Of a DNA stretch of 12,944 nt, positions 1-6,371 are shown piece after piece. The DNA is from Roseateles_E cavernae (lineage in GTDB: Bacteria; Pseudomonadota; Gammaproteobacteria; Burkholderiales; Burkholderiaceae_C), in the NCBI RefSeq assembly GCF_040187885.1, contig NZ_JBDPLH010000021.1:1-12944 (forward strand), given 5' to 3'. Within the stretch, counting starts at the first letter, position 1. Each line of letters starts with the position of its first letter. The position numbers were made by a program, and so were the translations under genes. Below the pieces are notes generated by a model. It was not told the DNA's origin and searched no databases. It worked only from the letters and a program-made list of their open reading frames with translations.

Positions 1-44
1 CAGTCGCGATGGGTCAATTCAAGATGGGATGGCCGGACGCATAC
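1..44 (-). mobile_element. Probable left terminus of a second IS66-family element, running off the window edge
   Basis: Read on the minus strand from base 44, the sequence begins GTATGCGTCCGGCCATCCC and continues CATCTTGAATT. This closely matches the outer end of the neighbouring IS66-type element, which begins GTGAGCGTCCGGCCTGCCC and continues CATCTTGAATG at base 507. The two ends lie in the same orientation, so they are not the two inverted ends of one element. The match starts exactly where the tnpA reading frame departs from the expected family sequence, just after the Trp-Met codons. The simplest reading is that another IS66-like element inserted into tnpA. Only its first 44 bases are visible, so the element itself and its 8-bp target duplication cannot be confirmed here. 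Confidence 0.55.
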
Positions 45-455
45 CATCCATGCGGCGCACTCGCTGGCGGCGCTGGCCGGCCAGGTCACGGTGATCGCTG
101 TGGCGCCGTGCTGCAGCTCGATGCGGATGTCCGCAATCGGGACCGGCGCGGCGGGAGCCGGTAAGTTCAGCGGCACAAACAAGGTCTTCGATGCCGGCGC
201 CATGGCAACAGGCGCGGCTGCCGTTCTGACGATGCCCGCTGACGGCATCATCTCTGCCTCCTGCACCCAGCGGCGAAGCAGGTTGGCATTGATGCCATGT
301 GCCATCGTCACGGCCGCCATCGACATGCCCGGCCGCATGCAGGCGGCCACAGCGTTGACCTTGAACCCGTCGTTGTGCTTGCGACGCCGCCGGCGTGCGC
401 CGGCTTGGTTGTCGGGGATAGTGTTCACGTGTCCACCAAGAGTTGAGGTGGACAC
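45..455 (-). pseudogene. tnpA: IS66-family accessory protein TnpA, 3' end interrupted
   Basis: This frame encodes about 137 residues of the small IS66 accessory protein TnpA, a helix-turn-helix DNA-binding protein needed for transposition along with TnpB and TnpC. The basic run RRRRRKHNDGFK is followed by the HTH (about residues 31-68, including MSMAAVTMAHGINANLLRRW). A proline- and alanine-rich linker follows, then the C-terminal motif ITVTWPASAASECAAWM. A GTG start at 455 is preferred because AGGAG lies just upstream; a later GTG at 428 is the alternative. Family members end a few residues after ECAAWM, whereas here the frame runs straight into IS-end-like sequence and stays open to the window edge. 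The gene is therefore very likely dead. Confidence 0.8.
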
Positions 456-456
456 G
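428..456 (-). promoter_or_regulatory. Hairpin covering the tnpA start codon
   Basis: A perfect 10-bp inverted repeat, CGTGTCCACC (428-437) and GGTGGACACG (447-456), has a 9-base loop. On the minus-strand transcript the proposed GTG start (455-453) lies inside the stem, while the Shine-Dalgarno AGGAG lies just outside it. A stem at this place would mask the start codon. Such structures are known in other IS elements, where they limit translation of transcripts entering from outside. The role here is inferred from position only. Confidence 0.45.
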
Positions 457-524
457 AGGCTCCTATGCCGCGGGGCGGCATTCAAGATGGGCAGGCCGGA
501 CGCTCACTGACTGCATTATCTAGC

Positions 525-560
525 TGATGCACAAGGAATGCATAAATTCCTTATACATCA
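525..560 (-). terminator. Long hairpin at the 3' end of the PIN module (terminator-like, no U-tract)
   Basis: Two 15-base arms, TGATGCACAAGGAAT (525-539) and ATTCCTTATACATCA (546-560), are separated by six bases. On the plus strand two positions are C-A mismatches. On the minus strand, the direction of the upstream PIN operon, both become G-U pairs, so the RNA stem is unbroken over 15 pairs. This favours a structure acting in the minus-strand RNA over a DNA palindrome. No run of U follows and the stem is AT-rich, so it is not a classical intrinsic terminator. It could be a 3'-end stabiliser or a processing site. A recombination or protein-binding site remains possible. Confidence 0.4.
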
Positions 561-569
561 ATAACTTAG

Positions 570-659
570 CTAGCACTTTTCCGTGGAGAAGACCATGATC
601 TTGAGGGACTGGATCGTCACGATGTAGCCTTCCATCAGGACGTCTCCGTTGCCGTTCAT
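570..659 (-). CDS. Tiny ORF coupled to the PIN gene (29 residues)
   Basis: A 29-residue frame starts with an ATG that overlaps the stop codon of the PIN gene (ATGA, 659-656) and ends at TAG (572-570), just before the long hairpin at 560-525. It starts MNGNGDVLMEGYIV and ends STEKC. I do not recognise it. The ATGA overlap and its place between a toxin-like gene and an apparent 3' end make translation plausible. It could equally be the remnant of a longer third gene, or chance. It has no membrane segment or known motif. Confidence 0.3.
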   Translation of the reverse strand: MNGNGDVLMEGYIVTIQSLKIMVFSTEKC

Positions 660-1300
660 TCATCGCGGTAGACCAAAGTTCCGTTGGCTAGGCGCACTGG
701 ACAAGCCACCCCCCAGGCGTGGCCAAGATCTCTGCCCAACTCACAGTTGAGCTTCATCAACACTCCGACGTACCCTTCCTGTGTTCTGGGCGGCGACTTC
801 AGCTTGGCTCTGCAATGCTCCGCCACGCTAAGAACGATGTCCCGTTCTTCACGGTACAGATTTCGCAAGAAATCGGATGGCGTCGCTAGAAGTACGCCGG
901 TAGCCCCAAACGCTTCAGGCGGAAAGTCCTTGAGGTTCTCCGTGACAAGAACAACGTTGTCCTCTTCGTCGCCGCGCAGCTTGAACGCAGCTGCGGCAAC
1001 GTGGCGATCTTTGGGGTGGACGCCATCAAAGCGATCCGTGTGGACTTCGTAACCCGTCACCTCCCAATCTGGAATTGCACCGCGCATGCCGTCTCGGCGC
1101 CTGTAGATGCCAGCTGCACCGCTTGACGATTTCAAGATGGCATTACGCGTCCACTCATCGTCGATTTCTGACGTCCAGTGGATGCGAATTACGCCTTCCA
1201 AATGAAGATGCACGAACAGATCGCAGAGTCGCGGCGCAAAAAATACGTTGGCATCGATGAGGGCAACACGAGGAATGGATTCATAGAGACGTCCTGCCAT
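656..1300 (-). CDS. PIN-domain ribonuclease, VapC-like toxin (PIN_3 / COG1569 type)
   Basis: The 214-residue product has the PIN nuclease fold, a Mg-dependent RNase typical of toxins in toxin-antitoxin modules. Visible acidic positions are D16 in ALIDANVFF, E49 in SEIDDEW, D98 in HPKDRHVAAAA, and the ENLKDF segment around 121-126 after the strand VVLVT. The DRHVAAAA and VTENLKDFPP motifs fit the PIN_3/COG1569 group. About 70 residues follow the PIN core, rich in basic and hydrophobic residues and of unknown role. The ATG at 1300 is chosen because it lies 4 bases after the stop of the upstream HTH gene. Longer upstream frames overlap that gene and lack PIN homology. The pair is evidently co-translated. 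A toxin role is inferred from the pairing, and no target RNA can be named. Confidence 0.8.
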   Translation of the reverse strand: MAGRLYESIPRVALIDANVFFAPRLCDLFVHLHLEGVIRIHWTSEIDDEWTRNAILKSSSGAAGIYRRRDGMRGAIPDWEVTGYEVHTDRFDGVHPKDRHVAAAAFKLRGDEEDNVVLVTENLKDFPPEAFGATGVLLATPSDFLRNLYREERDIVLSVAEHCRAKLKSPPRTQEGYVGVLMKLNCELGRDLGHAWGVACPVRLANGTLVYRDE

Positions 1301-1304
1301 GAGC

Positions 1305-1946
1305 TCACCGAACCTTCCGCTGCGGAATGCCTTCCATTTCGTCATCGTAGAGTCCCAACTCTTGCGATGCCTCGACCATGTCGGAAATGGCTTTCTCTTG
1401 CTTGCGACGGCTCTCCGCCTTGTAGGCAAGCACAACAGACTTTGAAACGCGCCGATGGCCGCCTTCTGTACGCTCAACTGCACCAAGCTTGCCGGAGTCG
1501 GCAAGGACGTTGAAGTACGTTCGAGAAACGTTCAAGAGTTCGGCTGCTTGCGCGCTTGTCAACGACTCGTCGAGGAATGGCTCCCTCTGGGCAGGCGCCG
1601 CTGCCACTGCAACTGGAAGGCCACTGGCCTCCGATTCCCCCTCGTCCGCGTCCTCGTCGTCGTCTTCGTCAAGACTTTGAAGATTCAGTACAGACAACGC
1701 GTGAAGGAGGCGAGCCCGCGTGATGGCGGCACCCTTGGTGCCGACGGCACGGAAGAAATGCTTCTCAAGGATGTGAGGGAACAGGTCACCGAGCGTTTGC
1801 TCGATTCGTACCCCCTTACCTCCAGAGTCATCCAAATGTGAACGTAGCTCGATGGAGATGGATTTGCCCAGCTCCTGAGCGAACTCATGCAGTTCCCGGA
1901 CCACCTGAGGGTCTTGGACTGACGGGGCGATGTTTAGCTGGGACAT
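1305..1946 (-). CDS. Excisionase/MerR-type HTH protein, probable antitoxin of the PIN module
   Basis: This 213-residue protein has a C-terminal HTH_17 (excisionase-like) DNA-binding domain at about residues 129-176: LTSAQAAELLNVSRTYFNVL followed by KLGAVERTEGGHRRV. The winged turn GGHRR is typical. The N-terminal 90 residues are of unknown fold. They lead into a strongly acidic linker (about 93-106, DEDDDEDADEGE). The tail after the HTH ends ELGLYDDE and may contact the toxin. The ATG at 1946 is supported by TAGGAG seven bases upstream. The gene lies 4 bases before the PIN gene in the same operon, the usual antitoxin-first order. It probably represses its own promoter in the 1947-2127 gap. 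It is paralogous to the protein at 2128-2766, most clearly in the HTH and the GLY-acid tail. Confidence 0.75.
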   Translation of the reverse strand: MSQLNIAPSVQDPQVVRELHEFAQELGKSISIELRSHLDDSGGKGVRIEQTLGDLFPHILEKHFFRAVGTKGAAITRARLLHALSVLNLQSLDEDDDEDADEGESEASGLPVAVAAAPAQREPFLDESLTSAQAAELLNVSRTYFNVLADSGKLGAVERTEGGHRRVSKSVVLAYKAESRRKQEKAISDMVEASQELGLYDDEMEGIPQRKVR

Positions 1947-2127
1947 GGTTGTGCTCCTACGGATGACTCGATAGTACAGGAAAACGTCTAAATCGTCGAA
2001 AATACAACCTACGGCATTGTGAAGATCATGCGCGGTAGATTGCCAAGCTGTGCGGCAGAAGGCCCCACCTCCTTCGATTTCTGCATTTTCTTCGTTTTGT
2101 ATATGATGTGCACAAGGAGTCCTCGTC
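1947..2127. promoter_or_regulatory. Divergent control region of the two HTH/PIN modules
   Basis: This 181-bp gap separates two antitoxin-like genes transcribed away from each other, so it must hold both promoters and probably the operators of both HTH proteins. A related word occurs on each outgoing strand: TGTATTTTC on the minus strand (2006-1998) and TGCATTTTC on the plus strand (2082-2090), 50-60 and 40-50 bases before the respective starts. A plus-strand TATGAT (2102-2107) resembles a -10 box but is very close to the ribosome site AAGGAG (2114-2119). No convincing -35 box pairs with it. The AT content is higher than in the flanking genes. Confidence 0.4.
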
Positions 2128-2766
2128 ATGAGCCAACCAAAGTCCGTCACCCAAAGAGCTACAGCAGCAGCTCGATACATCGCCGTTCAGGACATTCCAG
2201 ATCCGATTTCGCCGTTGGCAGACGCTGTTGTGAGTGGCATCAAGGAGGTCCTGAGCGACGAGGACCGAACTGATGTCGTCCTTGAACGCATTCGCGTTCG
2301 GGTAGCCCGGGCGCTGGAGGATTCTCTGGCGCAGGGGTCCTCCAAAGGGAAAGCTCTACGCATGGCGCTCATTACCAAACTTGCGTCAGATGAAGCCGGC
2401 ACGGGTGAGTTGACGTCCGCGAGCAAAGTAGAGGATTTGGCAGCGCCCGTGTCGACTGTGGAAGCAGCCAAGATCCTGAACATGAGCAGACCGTACGTCA
2501 TCATGCTCTGCGACGCAGGCAAGCTCGGTCCGATCGAAGTCACCGATGGTGGCCATCGGCGTATTCCGCGTGAAGCCGTGGAGCGCTATCGGCTGCACAC
2601 GCTGACTCAATACGACGACGCTCCCACACCGCGGCAAGCCGGTGTCGAAGCCGGACTCTATGAGCATGAAGACAGTCACTACACCAACGTCACGAGGGGA
2701 AGAGATGCTGTTGCAGTGACGTCAGGCAAAGAAGCAAAGACAGCAGCCAAGAAGGCTCGCCCGTGA
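2128..2766 (+). CDS. Excisionase-type HTH protein, probable antitoxin of the second PIN module
   Basis: This 212-residue paralogue of the 1305-1946 product has the HTH_17 domain at about 109-155: STVEAAKILNMSRPYVIMLC followed by KLGPIEVTDGGHRRIPREAV. The N-terminal half is mostly helical in character and different in sequence from the first antitoxin, without its acidic linker. The tail carries AGLYEHED, matching ELGLYDDE, then a lysine- and alanine-rich end. The start has a strong AAGGAG eight bases upstream. The stop overlaps the GTG start of the PIN gene (GTGA, 2763-2766), a sign of translational coupling. It probably binds its own promoter. Since its partner toxin is truncated, it may now act only as a repressor, or counteract the toxin of the first module. 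Confidence 0.75.
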   Translation: MSQPKSVTQRATAAARYIAVQDIPDPISPLADAVVSGIKEVLSDEDRTDVVLERIRVRVARALEDSLAQGSSKGKALRMALITKLASDEAGTGELTSASKVEDLAAPVSTVEAAKILNMSRPYVIMLCDAGKLGPIEVTDGGHRRIPREAVERYRLHTLTQYDDAPTPRQAGVEAGLYEHEDSHYTNVTRGRDAVAVTSGKEAKTAAKKARP

Positions 2767-3101
2767 ATCGCGAGGACACGTTCGTTCTCTTCGATACCTG
2801 TGTTTTGCTGAAACCGCGCATGTCGGACGTGATCATGGATCTTCGGGCCGAAGACGTGATGTCGGTCCACTGGACGGAAGCGATCGATGAAGAGTTCCTG
2901 AAAAACTCAGTCGAACAGTTTCAAGTCAGTCCGACGGCAGCCGAGAGACGTCTGCGTGCGTTCAAATGCAGATGTCCCGAGTGGCAGGTCTTCTTCACGG
3001 ATGTCCATGAGACCGCCGTGCCGGATGCTGTGGATCTCAAGGATCGCCATGTGGCGGCCGCAGCGCTCGCGCTTCGTGCGTACGCAGAAGGCTGTGTTTG
3101 A
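2763..3101 (+). pseudogene. PIN-domain toxin, C-terminally truncated
   Basis: The frame starts at a GTG overlapping the antitoxin stop and encodes 112 residues. PIN landmarks are D11 in VLFDTCVLLKPR, E44 in EAIDEEF and D94 in DLKDRHVAAAA. Aligned with the intact paralogue (214 residues), the sequence stops at AYAEGCV, exactly where the next strand and the ENLKDF-like acidic segment should follow. A stop codon comes at once, and minus-strand CheW-like coding sequence begins at the same point. The last active-site segment and the rest of the fold are therefore missing, and the product should be inactive. The loss marks the edge of the accessory segment. Confidence 0.75.
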
Positions 3102-3597
3102 AGCGGCTGAGCACCGCATGCACCTCGTCGAGTGCCACGGCGAAGAGTCCGTCGGCCTCGACCACCATGCACGGGCGGGTGTTGCGGGGCTGTCTCGCAC
3201 GGTTGCTCTGGCTGACCTGATCGTCTGCGGAACAGGCAAGAGCCGACTCCGGCCGTGCCGAAAACAGCGCATCGACATCCAGTCGGCGCACATGACGTGC
3301 GTCGGCGCTGCCGGGCGCCAGCACCCATTGCGCATCGAGGAGGCCCGCAGATGTTTCACCATTGGCTTGGTTGGCGGGGAGGCAGCCGGCCGCAGCTGCC
3401 GGCGGCTGCACCAGCCCGCCTTGGGCATGGACCAGTAGCGCCAACGCGCGGACCTCATCATCATGGAGCACCAGCACCCAGGGAGCCTGCTCAGCGTCCG
3501 GCGGATCGCCGAGCAGGCAGGCCAGTTCCAGCAGGGCCATGCTGCGTCCGCGCCAGTCGAGCAAACCTCGGGTCGCACCACCCACTGGCCAGTTCAT
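3101..3597 (-). pseudogene. CheW-like coupling protein, truncated at both ends
   Basis: CheW domains couple chemoreceptors to the kinase CheA in the cytoplasm. From 3597 the frame shows the later part of one CheW domain (ATRGLLDWRGRSMALLELAC, then WVLVLHDDEVRALALLVH), a linker, and the first strands of a second one (PCMVVEADGLFAVALDEVHAVL) before homology ends at about 3105. So this was a multi-CheW-domain protein. The ATG at 3597 overlaps the stop of the upstream chemoreceptor frame (ATGA). However, CheW-like residues GLPALR lie upstream of that ATG, and the first strands of the domain are absent. The 3' end is cut where the PIN remnant begins. Both ends are broken, so function is unlikely. 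Confidence 0.65.
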
Positions 3598-5212
3598 GCG
3601 CAACGCTGGAAGGCCCGCTCAGCCTCGGCGCTGAGGCGTCCGCCCTCGTTGACCCGGCCGACCATCTCGCCGATCAGGCGGGCGATCTGGCGTGCGGCCG
3701 TGCGGGACTTCTCGGCCAGCTTGCTCACCTCGTCAGCCACCACCGAGAAGCCCAGGCCGTGTTCGCCGGCCCGGGCCGCCTCGATGGCTGCGTTGAACGC
3801 CAGCAGATGCGTCTGGTTGGCGATCTGGTCTATGACGTCCACGATGTCGTGGATGTCGGCTGAAGAACGCTGGATGGTGACGATGGCTTCGCGCGAGCCG
3901 GTCAGCAGGCGGACGCCCTCGTCGGCTTCGATCAGCGTCTTGTCCGCCTCATCGCGGGATCGCTCCGAACTGGTGGTGATGTGCTGAACCGAGGCCGCCA
4001 GACCGTCCAGCACCCCACTCATCGCCTGAATGCGCTCACGGATGCGTTGCTCGCGTTCTACCCTTGATGTCACGTCGATGGCGAATTTGACGATCTTGGC
4101 CGGACGACCATCAAGGCCCATGATCGGGTTGTAAGTCGCCTCGATCCAGACCACCGCACCATGTTTGCCGCGCCGCTCAAAGCGACCGCTGGCATATCGC
4201 CCCTCGTTCAGATCTGCCCAGAAGTTGCGGTACTCAGCCGTTTGCACATAGCCCGGATCACAGAACATGCTGTGGTGCTGGCCCTTGATCTCAGCCAGCG
4301 TGTAGCCGATGGTGCGCAAGAAGTTGGCGTTGGCCTCCAGCACATGGCCCTGCAGATCAAACTCGATCACCGCCTGCGAACGGGTCAGCGCATCGAGCTT
4401 GCCCTGCGCGTCGCTGGCAAGCAACTTCTGCCGGGTCACATCCATGGCGAACTTGACCACCTTGACCGGCCGGCCTTCTGCGTCCAGCACCGGGTTGTAG
4501 GAGGCCTGGATCCAGACATCGCGGCCCTGCTTGGATACGCGCCGAAATTCGCCGGCCATGTGTTCGCCGCGCCGCAGTTGCTCCCAGAAGTGGATGTACT
4601 TGGCGTCCTGGATCAGCGCGGGGTCGCAGAACATGCGGTGATGCTGGCCGACCACCTCCTCGGCCGAGTAGCCGAGGGCCGCCAGGAAGTTGTCGTTGGC
4701 CCTGAGCACCCGGCCCTGCAGATCGAATTCGATCACCGCCTGAGACCGGCCAATGGCGTCGTTCTGGGCCTGGAAGTCCAAGTCGCGCAACTTGGACGCC
4801 GTCACGTCGGTCGCGATCTTCACAATGCGGCAGGGCGTGCCATCCCGGCCAGGCACCGGTGTGTACGAGGCCTGCAGCCAAAGCGGGCTGCCATTGCGGC
4901 TTGTGCGGCGGTACTCGCCGCTTTGGGACTCGCGTGGCGCAGGCGGGTCCAGAACATGGCATAGGCCGGTTCGGCCACGAGCCCGGGTGGGCGCAGCAGC
5001 GAATGATGCTGGCCAATCAATCCAGTGTGCTCGAACCCGACCAACGCAAGGAATCGATCATTGGCCTTGAGCACGCGCCCGTCGAGGCTGAACTCCACTA
5101 CGGCCATCGACTGATCAATGGCCGAGACCAGCGCCTGCATGGCTTGATCATCTACATGGCTGTCGAGATCGACGGCCAATGGCTGTGAACCGAAATGTTC
5201 CACTCCTTCCAT
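3594..5212 (-). pseudogene. Soluble three-PAS methyl-accepting chemotaxis protein (BdlA-like), frameshifted and C-terminally shortened
   Basis: Restoring one base gives about 540 residues with three PAS domains and an MCP signalling domain, and no membrane segment or signal peptide, so this is a cytoplasmic sensor. PAS2 and PAS3 share SQAVIEFDLQG, GQHH(R/S)MFCDP and YNP...GRP.K(V/I)VKFA.DVT, as in BdlA/Aer-type receptors. PAS1 is more diverged. The signalling tip is clear: IDQIANQTHLLAFNAAIEAARAGEHG. The ATG at 5212 has GAGG six bases upstream. At residue 93 (about 4934) the frame breaks: the sequence reads CACGCGAG where CACGGCGAG would restore the expected H-G-E-S-Q-S-G-E-Y-R-R. The 3' end stops early (AFQRCA), well short of a full MCP hairpin, next to CheW sequence. 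A sequencing error could explain the frameshift. Confidence 0.75.
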
Positions 5213-5223
5213 GCTTTGCCTCA

Positions 5224-5269
5224 CAATCATTAAATTGATTGCGATGATATTAACGATAATTTCGTTATT
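5224..5269. promoter_or_regulatory. Two AT-rich palindromes between divergent MCP and solute-binding genes
   Basis: The 227-bp gap between the receptor (start 5212) and the solute-binding gene (start 5440) contains an AT-rich block unlike its surroundings. It holds a perfect 6-bp inverted repeat with a 6-base spacer (CAATCA...TGATTG, 5224-5241). It also holds an imperfect 21-bp dyad centred at 5259 whose core is TAACGATAATTTCGTTA (5251-5267). The first lies only 12 bases before the receptor start and would cover its promoter or leader. No regulator can be named, and I see no convincing sigma-70 or FliA pair here. Confidence 0.35.
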
Positions 5270-5439
5270 TTCAGCAAATTCACCGATCAGGCACGGCTTG
5301 GGCCGGCAACTACGTGAACTATTTGGGTTGGCGCTACTCGTTAGGTCAATGGCACTGCCATCGCAGATGAGTCGCCGAAGCGGGGCGGGTTTGCCCATCA
5401 TCAACCGACGCCGAAGGCTGCTTCGGATGGGGGCTCAGA

Positions 5440-6204
5440 ATGGCTTGGCTCGCTGCACTGTGTATAGGCTTGCCTCTGATGCTCGGCCAGGGTACGAGCA
5501 TGGCGGCAGAGCCGCTGCGCCTGCTCAGCGAAGAATTCCCACCGATCAACTTCACACAGGATGGCCAGCCGCAAGGGCTATCTGTCGACATCGTGCGCGA
5601 GATCCAGAAGCGGCTCGGCCAGGACCATGCGATCGACTTCATGCCCTGGGTGCGGGCCTTTCGCGCCGTGCAGGAAGCCCAGGAACCGACGGCCTTGTTT
5701 GCCATGGCGCGCACGGCCGAGCGGGAACAGCAGTTTCAGTGGGTCGGCCCCATCGTCGTCTTCTACAGCGCCCTTTACGCGCCCAATGGCGGGGGGCTGC
5801 GCCTGAAGTCGCTGGACGATGCCAGGCGCGCCAAGGCGGTGCTGGTCGTGCGCGGCTGGTACACGGCAGAGGAACTGGGCGGTCTCGGCTTCAGGAATCT
5901 GGTCACCGTCAATGATCCGGCACAGGGTATCAGGATGTTGCTGGCCCGCCGTGCGCCGCTGTTCGCCACCGAGCGCATCAGCATGCCGAAGATCATGGCC
6001 AAGGCCGGCGTGGCGCCCGACGCGTTGGAGATTGTCTACAGCTATGCCAGTTCCGAAGGTTTCATCGCATTCTCCAGGAACACCGACGCGACACTGGTCG
6101 CCGCCTGGCAGGCCAAGCTCGATGAGATGAAGCGCGACGGCAGCTTTGCTGTGATCTACAGGCGCTGGTTGCCCAATGACAGTCCACCGGTGGCTACTCC
6201 GTAG
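5440..6204 (+). CDS. Periplasmic solute-binding protein, SBP_bac_3 family (orphan)
   Basis: The 254-residue product belongs to the family of periplasmic binding proteins best known from polar amino-acid ABC transporters. An N-terminal hydrophobic stretch ends in SMAA-E (about residue 23), a likely signal-peptidase site, although no Lys or Arg precedes the core. The mature protein starts EPLRLLSEEFPPINF and GLSVDIVREIQKRLG. MARTAEREQQFQWVGPI, the FATERISMPKI region and a C-terminal GSFAVIYRRWLPND follow, all typical of this family. GGGGGCT lies just before the ATG; the same word precedes the start of the second solute-binding gene at 11050. No permease or ATPase gene is adjacent. Its divergence from a chemoreceptor suggests a sensing role, which is inference. 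The ligand is unknown. Confidence 0.8.
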   Translation: MAWLAALCIGLPLMLGQGTSMAAEPLRLLSEEFPPINFTQDGQPQGLSVDIVREIQKRLGQDHAIDFMPWVRAFRAVQEAQEPTALFAMARTAEREQQFQWVGPIVVFYSALYAPNGGGLRLKSLDDARRAKAVLVVRGWYTAEELGGLGFRNLVTVNDPAQGIRMLLARRAPLFATERISMPKIMAKAGVAPDALEIVYSYASSEGFIAFSRNTDATLVAAWQAKLDEMKRDGSFAVIYRRWLPNDSPPVATP

Positions 6205-6371
6205 CGAAGCGGGACTGGTGAGACGTTCCGACGGCGATCAACCCAGGCACAACAAGCACCAGACGGAGCAACCAAAGCGTCTATCTGGCGTTGGCGTCGG
6301 CTCGGCCGCAGGCGCCTGTACTCGAGGCCACCGCGCTCATCAACAACGGGGATGGCACGCACCCCGGGGCA

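Larger units (their letters stand above)
45..507 (-). mobile_element. IS66-family insertion sequence, left-end fragment
   Basis: The outer end at base 507 reads GTGAGCGTCCGGCC on the minus strand, typical of IS66-family ends that start with GTAAGCG-like sequence. It is followed by a short leader and the first gene, tnpA. Only the left end and most of tnpA remain. tnpB, tnpC (the DDE transposase) and the right end are absent from the window, because the element is interrupted at about base 45. IS66 elements generate 8-bp target duplications, so the candidate target copy next to the intact end is bases 508-515 (TGACTGCA on the plus strand). Its partner would lie outside the window. Confidence 0.75.

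Noticed and set aside
91..510. Plus-strand open frame of 139 codons
   Set aside because: It is the antisense shadow of the IS66 tnpA, whose minus-strand product has a recognisable HTH and family C-terminus.
1301..1504. Longer N-terminus for the PIN protein
   Set aside because: The extension overlaps the antitoxin gene out of frame and has no PIN homology. The ATG at 1300, just after the antitoxin stop, explains the gene better.
4918..4930. CCCAAAG as a slippery site for programmed frameshifting in the chemoreceptor
   Set aside because: The heptamer is in the wrong phase for tandem slippage from the upstream frame, and no homologous receptor is known to me to need it. A lost base is simpler.
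4161..4964. Plus-strand frame of 267 codons
   Set aside because: It lies opposite the PAS domains of the chemoreceptor, whose minus-strand reading shows clear PAS motifs.
6205..6371. Terminator between the convergent solute-binding and TIGR03118 genes
   Set aside because: I looked for a strong stem with a U-tract. Only a loose GGGG/CCCC pairing at about 6348-6366 is present, which is not enough to call.
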